Source of the DNA: Asaia bogorensis
Lineage (GTDB): Bacteria; Pseudomonadota; Alphaproteobacteria; Acetobacterales; Acetobacteraceae
Assembly: GCA_945873675.1 (NCBI GenBank)
Contig: CAMCEP010000183.1
Coordinates: forward strand, 1-5,996
Reading direction: 5' to 3'
DNA length: 5,996 nucleotides
The notes beneath the pieces are model-generated. The model saw only the letters and a program-made list of their open reading frames with translations. It did no database searches and had not been told where the DNA came from. Made by a program: the position numbers and the translations under genes. Positions within the stretch are counted from its first letter, which is position 1. Every line of letters starts with the position of its first letter. This document shows positions 1 through 5,996 of the stretch, piece by piece.

Positions 1-618
1 GACCCGGTCGGAAACCACAAGGGCTTCTTCCTGATCATGCGTCACGAAAATCGCGGTAATACCGACTTCGCGCAGCAATTGCTTCAATTCAACCTGCATG
101 GTTTCACGCAGTTTGCGATCGAGCGCGGAGAAAGGTTCATCCAGCAACAATAGGCTGGGCCGCACCACAAGCGCGCGCGCCACCGCCACGCGCTGCTGCT
201 GCCCGCCGGAAAGTGCGGTGACCGGTTTGTCCCCATGCACTTCCATGCGCACTAGCGCCAAGGCTTCCGCCACGCGCGGCCCGGCTTCGGCCTTCGAAAT
301 GCCGCGGGCGCGCAGCCCAAAGGCAATATTCTCCGCAACCGTCAGATGCGGAAACAGCGCGTAGTTCTGGAAAACCACGCCCACATTGCGCTGATGCGCG
401 GCCAGCGCCGTGATATCGCGCCCGCCTACCGTGATTTGTCCGCGATCAGGGTGCAGCAAGCCGGCAATGCAGCGCAACAGCGTTGTCTTGCCACAACCGG
501 AAGGGCCAAGAAGTGAAACGAATTCGCCCTGCGCCACGGAAAGGCTCAGGTCACGTAGCACTGTAGCGGCGCCGAAACGCTTATCGGCGCCGCTTACCAC
601 CAAATAGTCGGATTGCAT
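1..618 (-). CDS. ABC transporter ATP-binding protein, PotA/FbpC-like (3' end missing)
   Basis: Nucleotide-binding subunit of an ABC importer; it hydrolyses ATP on the cytoplasmic face to drive uptake of whatever the adjacent binding protein delivers. The 206 codons present hold a complete ATPase core: Walker A GPSGCGKT at residues 38-45, Q-loop Gln84 (VFQNYALFPH), signature LSGGQQQR at 136-143, Walker B LLLLDEP at 156-162, D-loop SALD at 164-167 and H-loop His194. The start is the ATG at 618, preceded by AGAGG (623-627) with a 4-nt spacer and lying 12 nt after the stop of the binding-protein gene, so the two are an operon. Family members of this type are usually about 330-370 residues with a C-terminal TOBE/regulatory domain; that part lies beyond the left edge. 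The close match to polyamine, ferric-iron and sulfate importer ATPases fixes the family but not the substrate. Confidence 0.95.
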   Translation of the reverse strand, partial: MQSDYLVVSGADKRFGAATVLRDLSLSVAQGEFVSLLGPSGCGKTTLLRCIAGLLHPDRGQITVGGRDITALAAHQRNVGVVFQNYALFPHLTVAENIAFGLRARGISKAEAGPRVAEALALVRMEVHGDKPVTALSGGQQQRVAVARALVVRPSLLLLDEPFSALDRKLRETMQVELKQLLREVGITAIFVTHDQEEALVVSDRV

Positions 619-630
619 GATGCCTCTGAT

Positions 631-1656
631 TTACCTGGCAGCGATTTCGCGTTCGAAGCGTTCAATCCAGCGGTTGCGATTATCCGCGAAATATTCCCAA
701 TCCAACACCACCAGCGGCGGCAGGTTCAATTCGCTTGGCATCACGGTTTTGGTATTGGTGGGCTTGCTGAAGAAGGTGCGCCCGATTAGCGCCTGGGTTT
801 CCGGGTTCAGCAATTCATCAATGAACTTCATACCGAGTTCCGGATTAGGCCCGCCCTTCACCAGCGCAACACCGGCCGGCATCGCAACCGTGCCCTCCTT
901 CGGGTAGGCCAAGTCAACCGGGGCGCGCTGGCTTTTCCGGAACAGCGTTGTGCGGCTATCGGGAGAGAGAAAAAGATCCACCTCTCCACTTTCATGAAGC
1001 TGCTGCGCCTGGGGCGGATTAGTAGTGATTTGCAGGATATTCGGCTTCAATTCGCGCAGCTTGCCGAATCCTTCATCAGCCAGCTTCAGGCATTCACTGA
1101 GCGGCTTGCCGGTGGCAAGCTGAGTTGCTGCCAAAAGAGGCACAACTGCCTGCGTAATGCGCATGGAAATGACGATAATCTTGTCGCGATATTTCCGATC
1201 CCAGCAATCGGCATAGCTGGTGGGGGCGGTGCGGACATTGCGCGTATTGTAGGAGATGGAGGCCGCCGGGAAGCACCAATTCGTCCACATGGCATCGCGC
1301 GGGCGCGCTTCGGGCTGCACATCGGCCAGGTTCGGGATATCGGTGCCCTTCAGCGTGGTAATCAGCCCCTCACGCTCCGCCAGGATCAGCACCGGGTCAT
1401 CCATCATGGTGACCGTCATGGTGGGGCGTGCGCGGTTGGAGCGCATTTTCTCAAGATTGATCAGGCTATTCGTGCCTTCAAACAGGATCTTGAAGCCGTG
1501 CTTGCGTTCAATGGCCGGAAACAGAATATCCGTGAGCCCCGGAGAAGCCGGACCGCCCACAAAGATTTCGCGGGGTTGCGCGCGCACGACGGCGGGCGCG
1601 GCCAGCAGCCCGACCGCAGATTGCAGCAATAGGCGACGAGGGGGGGCAAAGGTCAT
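631..1656 (-). CDS. ABC transporter periplasmic solute-binding protein
   Basis: Extracellular solute-binding protein of 341 residues that would capture a small molecule in the periplasm and deliver it to an ABC importer. The N-terminus (about residues 1-26) is a signal peptide: twin arginines at 7-8 in PPRRLLLQS, a hydrophobic stretch, then AVVRA before Gln27. The twin arginines suggest Tat export, although the motif is not canonical. The body has the two-lobe look of the PotD/AfuA-like families (COG0687/COG1840 type), with the typical C-terminal segment where GGPNPELGMKFIDELL (268-283) is followed by NPETQALIG. The ATG at 1656 is preferred over the in-frame TTG one codon earlier, because GGAG at 1664-1667 is 7 nt from the ATG and only 4 nt from the TTG. 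The ATPase gene follows 12 nt downstream. Possible substrates include polyamines, ferric iron and other organic solutes; none is indicated by a motif I can read. Confidence 0.9.
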   Translation of the reverse strand: MTFAPPRRLLLQSAVGLLAAPAVVRAQPREIFVGGPASPGLTDILFPAIERKHGFKILFEGTNSLINLEKMRSNRARPTMTVTMMDDPVLILAEREGLITTLKGTDIPNLADVQPEARPRDAMWTNWCFPAASISYNTRNVRTAPTSYADCWDRKYRDKIIVISMRITQAVVPLLAATQLATGKPLSECLKLADEGFGKLRELKPNILQITTNPPQAQQLHESGEVDLFLSPDSRTTLFRKSQRAPVDLAYPKEGTVAMPAGVALVKGGPNPELGMKFIDELLNPETQALIGRTFFSKPTNTKTVMPSELNLPPLVVLDWEYFADNRNRWIERFEREIAAR

Positions 1657-1663
1657 CAAGCGG

Positions 1664-1667
1664 CTCC
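1664..1667 (-). promoter_or_regulatory. ribosome binding site of the solute-binding protein gene
   Basis: GGAG on the minus strand, 7 nt upstream of the ATG at 1656. It decides between that ATG and an immediately preceding TTG (1659), which would have a spacer of only 4 nt. Confidence 0.6.
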
Positions 1668-1886
1668 ATTTTCAAAGGGCAACAAGGTGGTGCCCGGACA
1701 GACGACTACAGCATTAACCCGGGCAGCCAATGGCAGCAATAACCATGCCGGGGTAAGCCAAAGCCCACCGCCAGTTTATGTTCGAAGCCGTTGTGGCGCG
1801 CGCCAATTGGGCGCTATGACCCAGGGGGATAGAGCATCTCCAGCACGCTTTTGGGTGGTAGATAGGCTCTGAAATTTCGCTTCATC

Positions 1887-1924
1887 GCATGTCCAGCCGA
1901 GTGATTCCACTTGGCTGGGAATGC
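1887..1924. repeat. imperfect inverted repeat, possible terminator of the VIT-family transcript
   Basis: The arms ccagccgagtg (1893-1903) and cacttggctgg (1908-1918) pair over 11 positions with one mismatch, around the 4-nt loop attc (1904-1907). Outer arms gcat (1887-1890) and atgc (1921-1924) extend the symmetry after two poorly paired positions. The repeat ends directly against the VIT stop codon (1925-1927). Its position fits a terminator or a 3'-end stabilising hairpin for the minus-strand transcript. However, no T-run follows on the minus strand, so intrinsic termination would be weak. The single mismatch is G-U on the plus strand and A-C on the minus strand, so the hairpin is slightly better in plus-strand RNA. 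Confidence 0.5.
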
Positions 1925-2680
1925 TCACCCGCCCACCAGCTTCGCCACCATATAGGCAACACCAGCGGCCAGCCCGCCGATCAACAGCGTCTGCGCCGCA
2001 CCGCGCCCCGCAGGCAGGCCGGTCGCTTTCGCTTTCAGCCAACCAAAGCCGGCCAGCGCTGCGCCGGTAATGCAGGCGGAAATCACCAAAGCCTGTTGAG
2101 TACTGTCCAGCAGTATATACGGCGAAAGCGGCAATAACCCGCCCACCACATAGGCGCCGCCAATTGCGATTGCAGAGCGAACGGCGCGATCGGGCTGCGG
2201 TTCCTTCAAATCCAATTCGAAGCGCATCATGAAATCCACCCAGCGCCGCTTATCGGCGCAGATGCTATCCACCGCCATGCGCAAAGCATCACCGCGCACG
2301 CCATAACGGTGCAGGATCGCCGCCACTTCCCAGCGTTCGCGATCCGGGTAGATTTCGGTTTCTTCTTCTTCGCGCCGGCGTTCGGCGGTGAAATGCTCGG
2401 CCTCCGTGCGCGCGGCCAGATACCCGCCAAGCCCCATCGCAACACAGCCTGCCGCTATTTCCGCAAGACCCGCCGTGACAATCAGCGGATTGGCCGCGAC
2501 CGCACCTGACAAGGCCGCCGCCAGCGCAAAAGGCACGGTCAGGCCATCGGCAGTGCCGATCACCAGATCACGCACCACCTCATTCTGCGTGAAATGGCGT
2601 TCCTCATGCGCCGGGCCGGGCGGCATGGGCCAAAGCCCGTCGCGGCTCGGCGCTTCTGATTCGGGGGGCTGCGTGTTCAT
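1925..2680 (-). CDS. VIT1/CCC1-family iron/manganese transporter
   Basis: Membrane transporter of 251 residues in the vacuolar iron transporter family, which moves Fe(II) or Mn(II) out of the cytoplasm by H+ antiport. The first membrane helix carries the family hallmark DLVIGTADGLTVPFALAA (about 38-55). Glu74 and Met82 (CVAMGLGGYLAARTE) mark helix 2. Next is a cytoplasmic Glu-rich helical domain with REEEETE (103-109), Glu115, Glu118 and MMRFE (151-155), then three more hydrophobic segments at about 170-190, 196-214 and 229-248. Asp45, Glu74, Met82, Glu104, Glu107, Glu115, Glu118, Met151, Met152 and Glu155 correspond, at a constant offset of two, to the metal-site residues I recall for EgVIT1. 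There is no fused ferritin-like domain as in MbfA, so this is the short form. The start is the ATG at 2680; the ribosome binding site is weak, and the gene begins 33 nt after the ATPase stop, suggesting co-transcription. Export from the cytoplasm is inferred from the family. Confidence 0.92.
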   Translation of the reverse strand: MNTQPPESEAPSRDGLWPMPPGPAHEERHFTQNEVVRDLVIGTADGLTVPFALAAALSGAVAANPLIVTAGLAEIAAGCVAMGLGGYLAARTEAEHFTAERRREEEETEIYPDRERWEVAAILHRYGVRGDALRMAVDSICADKRRWVDFMMRFELDLKEPQPDRAVRSAIAIGGAYVVGGLLPLSPYILLDSTQQALVISACITGAALAGFGWLKAKATGLPAGRGAAQTLLIGGLAAGVAYMVAKLVGG

Positions 2681-2713
2681 CTCAGGGATTGCTTTAGCCC
2701 AGAAACGATAGGT

Positions 2714-5011
2714 TTAGCGAGGGGAAGCATGCGCTGCCTCCTCTGGTCCTGTCAGGCCGGCCAAGGCTTCCTCCTCTGCGGTCAGATGCAGCGCCAGCAG
2801 CGCTTCCAGCGCGAATAGGGTGCGCCTGAGCGCCGGCGCCACTTCGGCGAAGCCCCCCGGCGCTTCAGCCAAAGGAAGCAGGCTGGAAAACCGATCCGCC
2901 AACCCCTCGATTTCGGTATGCATGCGCAGCAAGACACCAAGCGGGTCCTGCCCACCAAGCCGCGCGGCGGCTTCGGGGTAAAGCGCGCTTTCCTCAGCGG
3001 CCTGATGCGGTAGCAATTCATCACGAAGCCGCCGTTCAAGCGCGCGCAATTCGGCGAGCTGCACAGGGCCTTCATGCAGCGTCTCACCGGCGCCGCGCAA
3101 CGCCTCCGCCAAATCACGCAAGCCCGCATGTTCGGCGACGCGGTCCGAAAGCCCTGCCTGACCCGAAAGCCGCGCCGCGGCGCCATCATTGCCGGGCAGC
3201 AGGGCGCGGAGTGCATAGAGAATGGCGGCGACATCAATCGCTTCCTGCAATAGCGCGCCGGCGAGCGGGCTCAGCCAGCCCAAAGCCGCCGCCACCATGG
3301 CGATCAGCGACAACCCCATGCCCAGCAGAATGGCCTGCAGCGCAATGCGGCGCGCGCGGCGCGCAATGGCAATCGCTTCCGCCGCGCGGTCCAGCCGATC
3401 CGCGAGCAGCACAACATCACCCGCTTCAGCCGCCGCCGCTGTGCCATGCGCGCCCATGGCAATGCCGACATCAGCGGCGGCCAGCACCGGCGCGTCATTC
3501 ACGCCATCGCCCACCATGGCAACCGGCCCGTTCCCGGCCTCGGCGCGGAGCGCCGCCAGCTTCCCTTCCGGGTCTCGGTCCGCAAGCATAGCATCCAAAC
3601 GCAATGCAGCGGCGATGGGTGTGGCAGCGGCGGCGCGGTCCCCCGTCACCATCAAAATGCGGCGAATGCCGAGCTGGCGCAGTGCCCGCACGGCGCGCGG
3701 CGCTTCTTCGCGCAGCCCATCCGCCATGATGAAAGCCGCCGCCGCGCGCCCTTCCACGGCCAACCAGCCGACCGAACCGGCGGCACTCACCAGGGCTGCG
3801 GCGAAAAGCCCGTCTTCCGGGCCTATGCCTTGGCCGATCAGAAAGCCCTCACTGCCAAGCGTCAGCACCTTGCCATCCACAAGGCCGGAAAGCCCGCCGC
3901 CTGGGGTTTCCTCAACGCTTTCGGGCACGGGCAGATCAAAGCCGCGCGCGCGGGCAGCGGCGACCAGGGCGACGGAAACCGGGTGGGTGGAAGCCTGCGC
4001 CAAGGCGGCGGCCAGCCGCAGCGCCGCATCACGGCCAAGGGCGGGATCAGCCTCAATCCCTGCAAGCCGAGGCCGGCCAGGCGTCAGCGTGCCGGTCTTG
4101 TCGAAAATCACGGTTTGGATGCGGGCCAGCCGTTCGAGTGCCGCGCCGCCCTTCACCACAATGCCGCGCCGTGCCGCACGGCCAATGCCGGCGATCAGCG
4201 CAATGGGGGCGGCTAGAATAAGCGGGCAGGGGGTGGCCACCACCAGCACCGCCAGCGCGCGGCGTGGGTCGCCGGAGATCAGCCAGGCCGCGCCGGCCAG
4301 GCAGCAGGTCAGGATGATGAAAGCAATGGCCCATTGATCCGCAAGCCTCACCAGTGGTGCTCGGGATTGTGATGCGGCTTGGGTCAGGCGGATGATGGCG
4401 GCATAGGTACTGCCCGCTGCCCCCGCACTCACGCGCATGCGAAAGGCGCCGCCGGCATTGACAGCGCCGCTGCGCAGCCTTGCCCCCTGGTTCAGCGAAA
4501 CGGGCAGCGGTTCGCCGGTCAGCATGCTTTCATCAAGCGTCGCGCCGGCATCTTCCAACGTGCCATCGGCGGGCACGGTTTCTCCGGGGCGGACCAGTAG
4601 CAGATCATCGGGCGCGATGGCATCCAGCGTGATTTCGCTGATTTCGCCATTGCTGATGCGCGCCGCACCGCGCGGGGCGCGGGCCAGAAGTTCGGTCAGC
4701 GCCCCTTTCGCGCGGCCCTCGGCCCAGGATTCCAAAGCCTCGCCACCTGCCACCATCAGCGCAATCACCGCGGCGGCAGCGCCTTCATCCAGCGCCAGCG
4801 CGCCCAGGATGGAGAAAAGCGCAATGACATCCACGCCAAGCCGCCCACCCAAAAGGGAGCGGACCACGCCAATCGCCACATGCAGCGCGACAGGCAGGGA
4901 AGCCGCTGCCCAGGCAATAGTGGCATAGGTGGGATAACCCGAAATTTGCAGCACTATGCCAACGGCGAGCCCAAACAACACCCAAGCCAGCATCAGCCGC
5001 GCGCTATTCAC
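2714..5011 (-). CDS. P1B-5-type heavy-metal P-type ATPase with C-terminal hemerythrin-like domain
   Basis: ATP-driven metal exporter of the inner membrane, 765 residues from the GTG at 5011. P-type ATPase landmarks are all present: TGEP at 165-168 (actuator), phosphorylation motif DKTGT at 304-308 (Asp304), HP at 343-344 (nucleotide domain, P1B hallmark), TGD at 456-458 and GDGVNDAP at 501-508. The metal-site helix reads TPCP at 260-263, the motif of subgroup P1B-5, and the last helices carry LLQEAIDVAAILYALRAL (about 587-604), also typical of that group. There is no N-terminal CxxC or His-rich metal-binding domain. Residues about 620-752 form a hemerythrin-like domain. Characterised P1B-5 relatives such as Sinorhizobium Nia respond to Ni and Fe; the substrate here is inferred, most likely Fe(II), Ni(II) or Co(II). 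GTG 5011 is chosen because GGGG (5019-5022) lies 7 nt upstream and it overlaps the rodA stop by 8 nt. ATG 5042 and TTG 5071 lack a ribosome binding site, and ATG 4993 would start inside the first membrane helix. Confidence 0.92.
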   Translation of the reverse strand: MNSARLMLAWVLFGLAVGIVLQISGYPTYATIAWAAASLPVALHVAIGVVRSLLGGRLGVDVIALFSILGALALDEGAAAAVIALMVAGGEALESWAEGRAKGALTELLARAPRGAARISNGEISEITLDAIAPDDLLLVRPGETVPADGTLEDAGATLDESMLTGEPLPVSLNQGARLRSGAVNAGGAFRMRVSAGAAGSTYAAIIRLTQAASQSRAPLVRLADQWAIAFIILTCCLAGAAWLISGDPRRALAVLVVATPCPLILAAPIALIAGIGRAARRGIVVKGGAALERLARIQTVIFDKTGTLTPGRPRLAGIEADPALGRDAALRLAAALAQASTHPVSVALVAAARARGFDLPVPESVEETPGGGLSGLVDGKVLTLGSEGFLIGQGIGPEDGLFAAALVSAAGSVGWLAVEGRAAAAFIMADGLREEAPRAVRALRQLGIRRILMVTGDRAAAATPIAAALRLDAMLADRDPEGKLAALRAEAGNGPVAMVGDGVNDAPVLAAADVGIAMGAHGTAAAAEAGDVVLLADRLDRAAEAIAIARRARRIALQAILLGMGLSLIAMVAAALGWLSPLAGALLQEAIDVAAILYALRALLPGNDGAAARLSGQAGLSDRVAEHAGLRDLAEALRGAGETLHEGPVQLAELRALERRLRDELLPHQAAEESALYPEAAARLGGQDPLGVLLRMHTEIEGLADRFSSLLPLAEAPGGFAEVAPALRRTLFALEALLALHLTAEEEALAGLTGPEEAAHASPR
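2756..3154 (-). other. hemerythrin-like (HHE) diiron domain of the P-type ATPase
   Basis: C-terminal domain of the metal ATPase, residues about 620-752, predicted cytoplasmic and alpha-helical. Candidate diiron ligands are His628 (AEHAGL), His669 and Glu673 (LLPHQAAEESALYP, HxxxE), His698 (RMHTEIEGL), and His742 and Glu746 (ALHLTAEEEAL, HxxxE). This is the complete four-His, two-carboxylate pattern of HHE domains, spaced over four helices. His646 is an additional histidine of unknown role. The domain contains no cysteine. A hemerythrin domain at this place is known for P1B-5 ATPases, where it binds a diiron centre; a role as iron, O2 or redox sensor gating transport is inference. Confidence 0.85.
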
Positions 5012-5996
5012 GCATGGGCCCCAATTCGGCGTCTCGATGCACATAGGCTGAAAGCAAAAGGCCGAAGCCAATCATCACCGTCAGCATGGCCGAACCGCCA
5101 TGGCTGATGAGCGGCAGCGGCACGCCGCCCACCGGAATGGCGCCGGTGACCATGGCGACATTCACAAAGACATACAGGAAGAAATTGGTGCCAAGCCCAA
5201 TGGCCAGCAGCCGGCCAAATTGATGGCGCGACCGGAAGGCGACGATGTAGCAGAACACAACCACCGCCAGCAGCATGAACAAGGTGGCGATGGCACCGGT
5301 GAAGCCGAATTCCTCGGCGATCAGGGTGAAGATGAAATCCGTCTGCTTTTCCGGCAGGAAGTTCAAATGCCCCTGCGTGCCTTGCAGGAAGCCCTTGCCC
5401 CACATCCCACCCGACCCCAGCGCGATTTTGGATTGGATGATGTTATAGCCCGCGCCGAGCGGATCGCTTTCCGGATCAAGGAAAGTCGTGATGCGCGCGC
5501 GCTGATAATCGCGCAAATGATCATAGGCGATGGGGGCGGCGATGGCGGTGGCGCCTGCCATCAGCGCGAATTTCCACCAGCGCATGCCCGCCGCCCAAAA
5601 CACGGCGGCGCCGACCATGGCGGTGATCAGCGCCGTGCCCAGATTGGGTTGCTTCAGGATCAAACCTACCGGCACCAATACCATCAGCGCCGGTGGGATC
5701 AGGAAAAGCGGATTGCCCATGCGTTCCCAGGATGCGCGATGAAACCAGGCCGCCAAGCCCAGCGCCAGCATGATTTTCATGAGTTCAGATGGCTGCAATT
5801 GCACCGGGCCGAGATCAATCCAACGCTGCGCGCCCTTGCCGACATTGCCATGAAACAGCACCAGCACCAGCAAGCCAAGCGCCAAGGCATAACCCACCCA
5901 GGCGAAGCGCAGGATGATCCTGATATCAATGAAGGCGATGCTCAGCATGATCACCAGACAGAACCCGAAACGCAGCGCGTGCTTTTGCGCATAGGC
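5004..5996 (-). CDS. rodA: RodA, SEDS peptidoglycan glycosyltransferase (N-terminus missing)
   Basis: Inner-membrane polymerase of lipid II that works with the class B penicillin-binding protein PBP2 in the rod-shape (elongasome) complex. 330 codons plus the TAG stop are present; the frame is open to the right edge, and about 40-50 N-terminal residues are missing compared with the usual 370-380. RodA signatures are clear: KGAQRWIDLGPVQLQPSELM (coordinates about 5776-5837), LGAGYNIIQSKIALGSGGMWGKG (about 5386-5456), and HLNFLPEKQTDFIF with the conserved catalytic-type Asp encoded at 5337-5339. The C-terminal PVGGVPLPLISHGGSAML motif ends near 5085. Many hydrophobic segments fit the ten-helix SEDS fold. 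The RodA-specific GxWGKGFLQGTQGHLNFLPE region argues against FtsW. The gene overlaps the start of the metal ATPase by 8 nt. In proteobacteria rodA normally follows the PBP2 gene mrdA, which would be expected just outside the right edge. Confidence 0.97.
   Translation of the reverse strand, partial: AYAQKHALRFGFCLVIMLSIAFIDIRIILRFAWVGYALALGLLVLVLFHGNVGKGAQRWIDLGPVQLQPSELMKIMLALGLAAWFHRASWERMGNPLFLIPPALMVLVPVGLILKQPNLGTALITAMVGAAVFWAAGMRWWKFALMAGATAIAAPIAYDHLRDYQRARITTFLDPESDPLGAGYNIIQSKIALGSGGMWGKGFLQGTQGHLNFLPEKQTDFIFTLIAEEFGFTGAIATLFMLLAVVVFCYIVAFRSRHQFGRLLAIGLGTNFFLYVFVNVAMVTGAIPVGGVPLPLISHGGSAMLTVMIGFGLLLSAYVHRDAELGPMRE
5019..5022 (-). promoter_or_regulatory. ribosome binding site supporting the GTG start of the P-type ATPase
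   Basis: GGGG on the minus strand, inside the end of rodA, 7 nt upstream of the GTG at 5011. It is only a partial match to GGAGG, but the alternative starts (5042, 5071, 4993) have nothing comparable. The start codon is read as GTGAATAG with the rodA stop, an arrangement that favours translational coupling. Confidence 0.45.

Larger units (their letters stand above)
1657..1924. other. intergenic region between the VIT-family gene and the ABC cassette
   Basis: 268 nt without a convincing gene on either strand. Short open frames here have no ribosome binding site and are mostly extensions of frames antisense to or overlapping the flanking genes. The region should hold the 3' end of the upstream transcript and the promoter of the ABC cassette. 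I see no clear sigma-70 -35/-10 pair. It contains a hairpin-forming repeat next to the VIT stop (see the 1887-1924 entry) and a weaker imperfect inverted repeat, agagcatct (1831-1839) against agat-ag-gctct (1860-1870). Confidence 0.6.

Noticed and set aside
994..1632. Plus-strand open frame of 212 codons antisense to the solute-binding protein gene
   Set aside because: It is a shadow of a gene with a recognisable family, signal peptide and ribosome binding site; the antisense product shows no domain.
1713..1756. Imperfect inverted repeat ttaacccgggca / tgccggggtaa upstream of the ABC cassette, as a possible operator
   Set aside because: The arms need shifted pairing to match and the spacing is long; without a known regulator motif it is not distinguishable from chance in GC-rich DNA.
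1811..1924. A tRNA-like impression in the intergenic region (agagcatct and paired stems)
   Set aside because: No acceptor stem, no T-arm consensus and no consistent cloverleaf spacing could be drawn.
1657..1924. Fur or Irr type iron-regulatory box near the iron-transport genes
   Set aside because: No stretch resembling the AT-rich consensus of these operators was found here or in the 33-nt gap between the ATPase and VIT genes.
3222..4337. Long plus-strand open frame (371 codons) antisense to the metal ATPase
   Set aside because: It lies wholly inside the ATPase gene, its translation is a low-complexity Ala/Ser/Arg mix without motifs, and such antisense frames are common in GC-rich genes.
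5012..5071. N-terminal extension of the ATPase from TTG 5071 or ATG 5042, adding up to three cysteines that could look like a metal-binding tail
   Set aside because: The extension overlaps rodA codons, has no ribosome binding site, and the cysteines are not in a CxxC pattern; the GTG at 5011 is better supported.

Overview
The window is GC-rich (about 60% by eye). All five genes that can be supported lie on the minus strand, so transcription runs from high to low coordinates. The codon and protein style (a RodA of proteobacterial type, Ala/Arg-rich proteins, GTG starts, short overlaps) suggests an alphaproteobacterium, possibly Rhodospirillales/Acetobacteraceae. The taxonomic guess is inference only.

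Right half (5996 to 1925) is one probable transcription unit. It enters the window inside rodA, the SEDS peptidoglycan polymerase of the elongation machinery. The rodA stop overlaps by 8 nt the likely GTG start of a metal-transporting P-type ATPase. That ATPase has the TPC membrane motif of the P1B-5 class and a C-terminal hemerythrin-like (HHE) diiron domain. After a 33-nt gap comes a VIT1/CCC1-family iron/manganese transporter that appears to keep the full set of metal-binding residues known from the plant protein EgVIT1. The last two genes look like a metal-export pair, with Fe(II) the most likely common substrate and Ni, Co or Mn as alternatives. The hemerythrin domain could supply iron, O2 or redox sensing. 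An imperfect inverted repeat sits directly after the VIT stop.

Left half (1924 to 1) starts with a 268-nt non-coding gap. It is followed by an ABC importer cassette: a periplasmic solute-binding protein with a Tat-like signal peptide, then, 12 nt later, the ATP-binding subunit of the PotA/FbpC type, which runs off the left edge. Permease genes are not in the window, and the substrate cannot be read from the sequence.

The most interesting item is the hemerythrin-fused P1B-5 ATPase placed between a cell-wall gene and a second, unrelated iron-transporter family. The fusion itself is a known architecture; the three-gene arrangement is the part worth comparative checking. I did not find evidence for CRISPR, insertion sequences, tRNA or rRNA genes.
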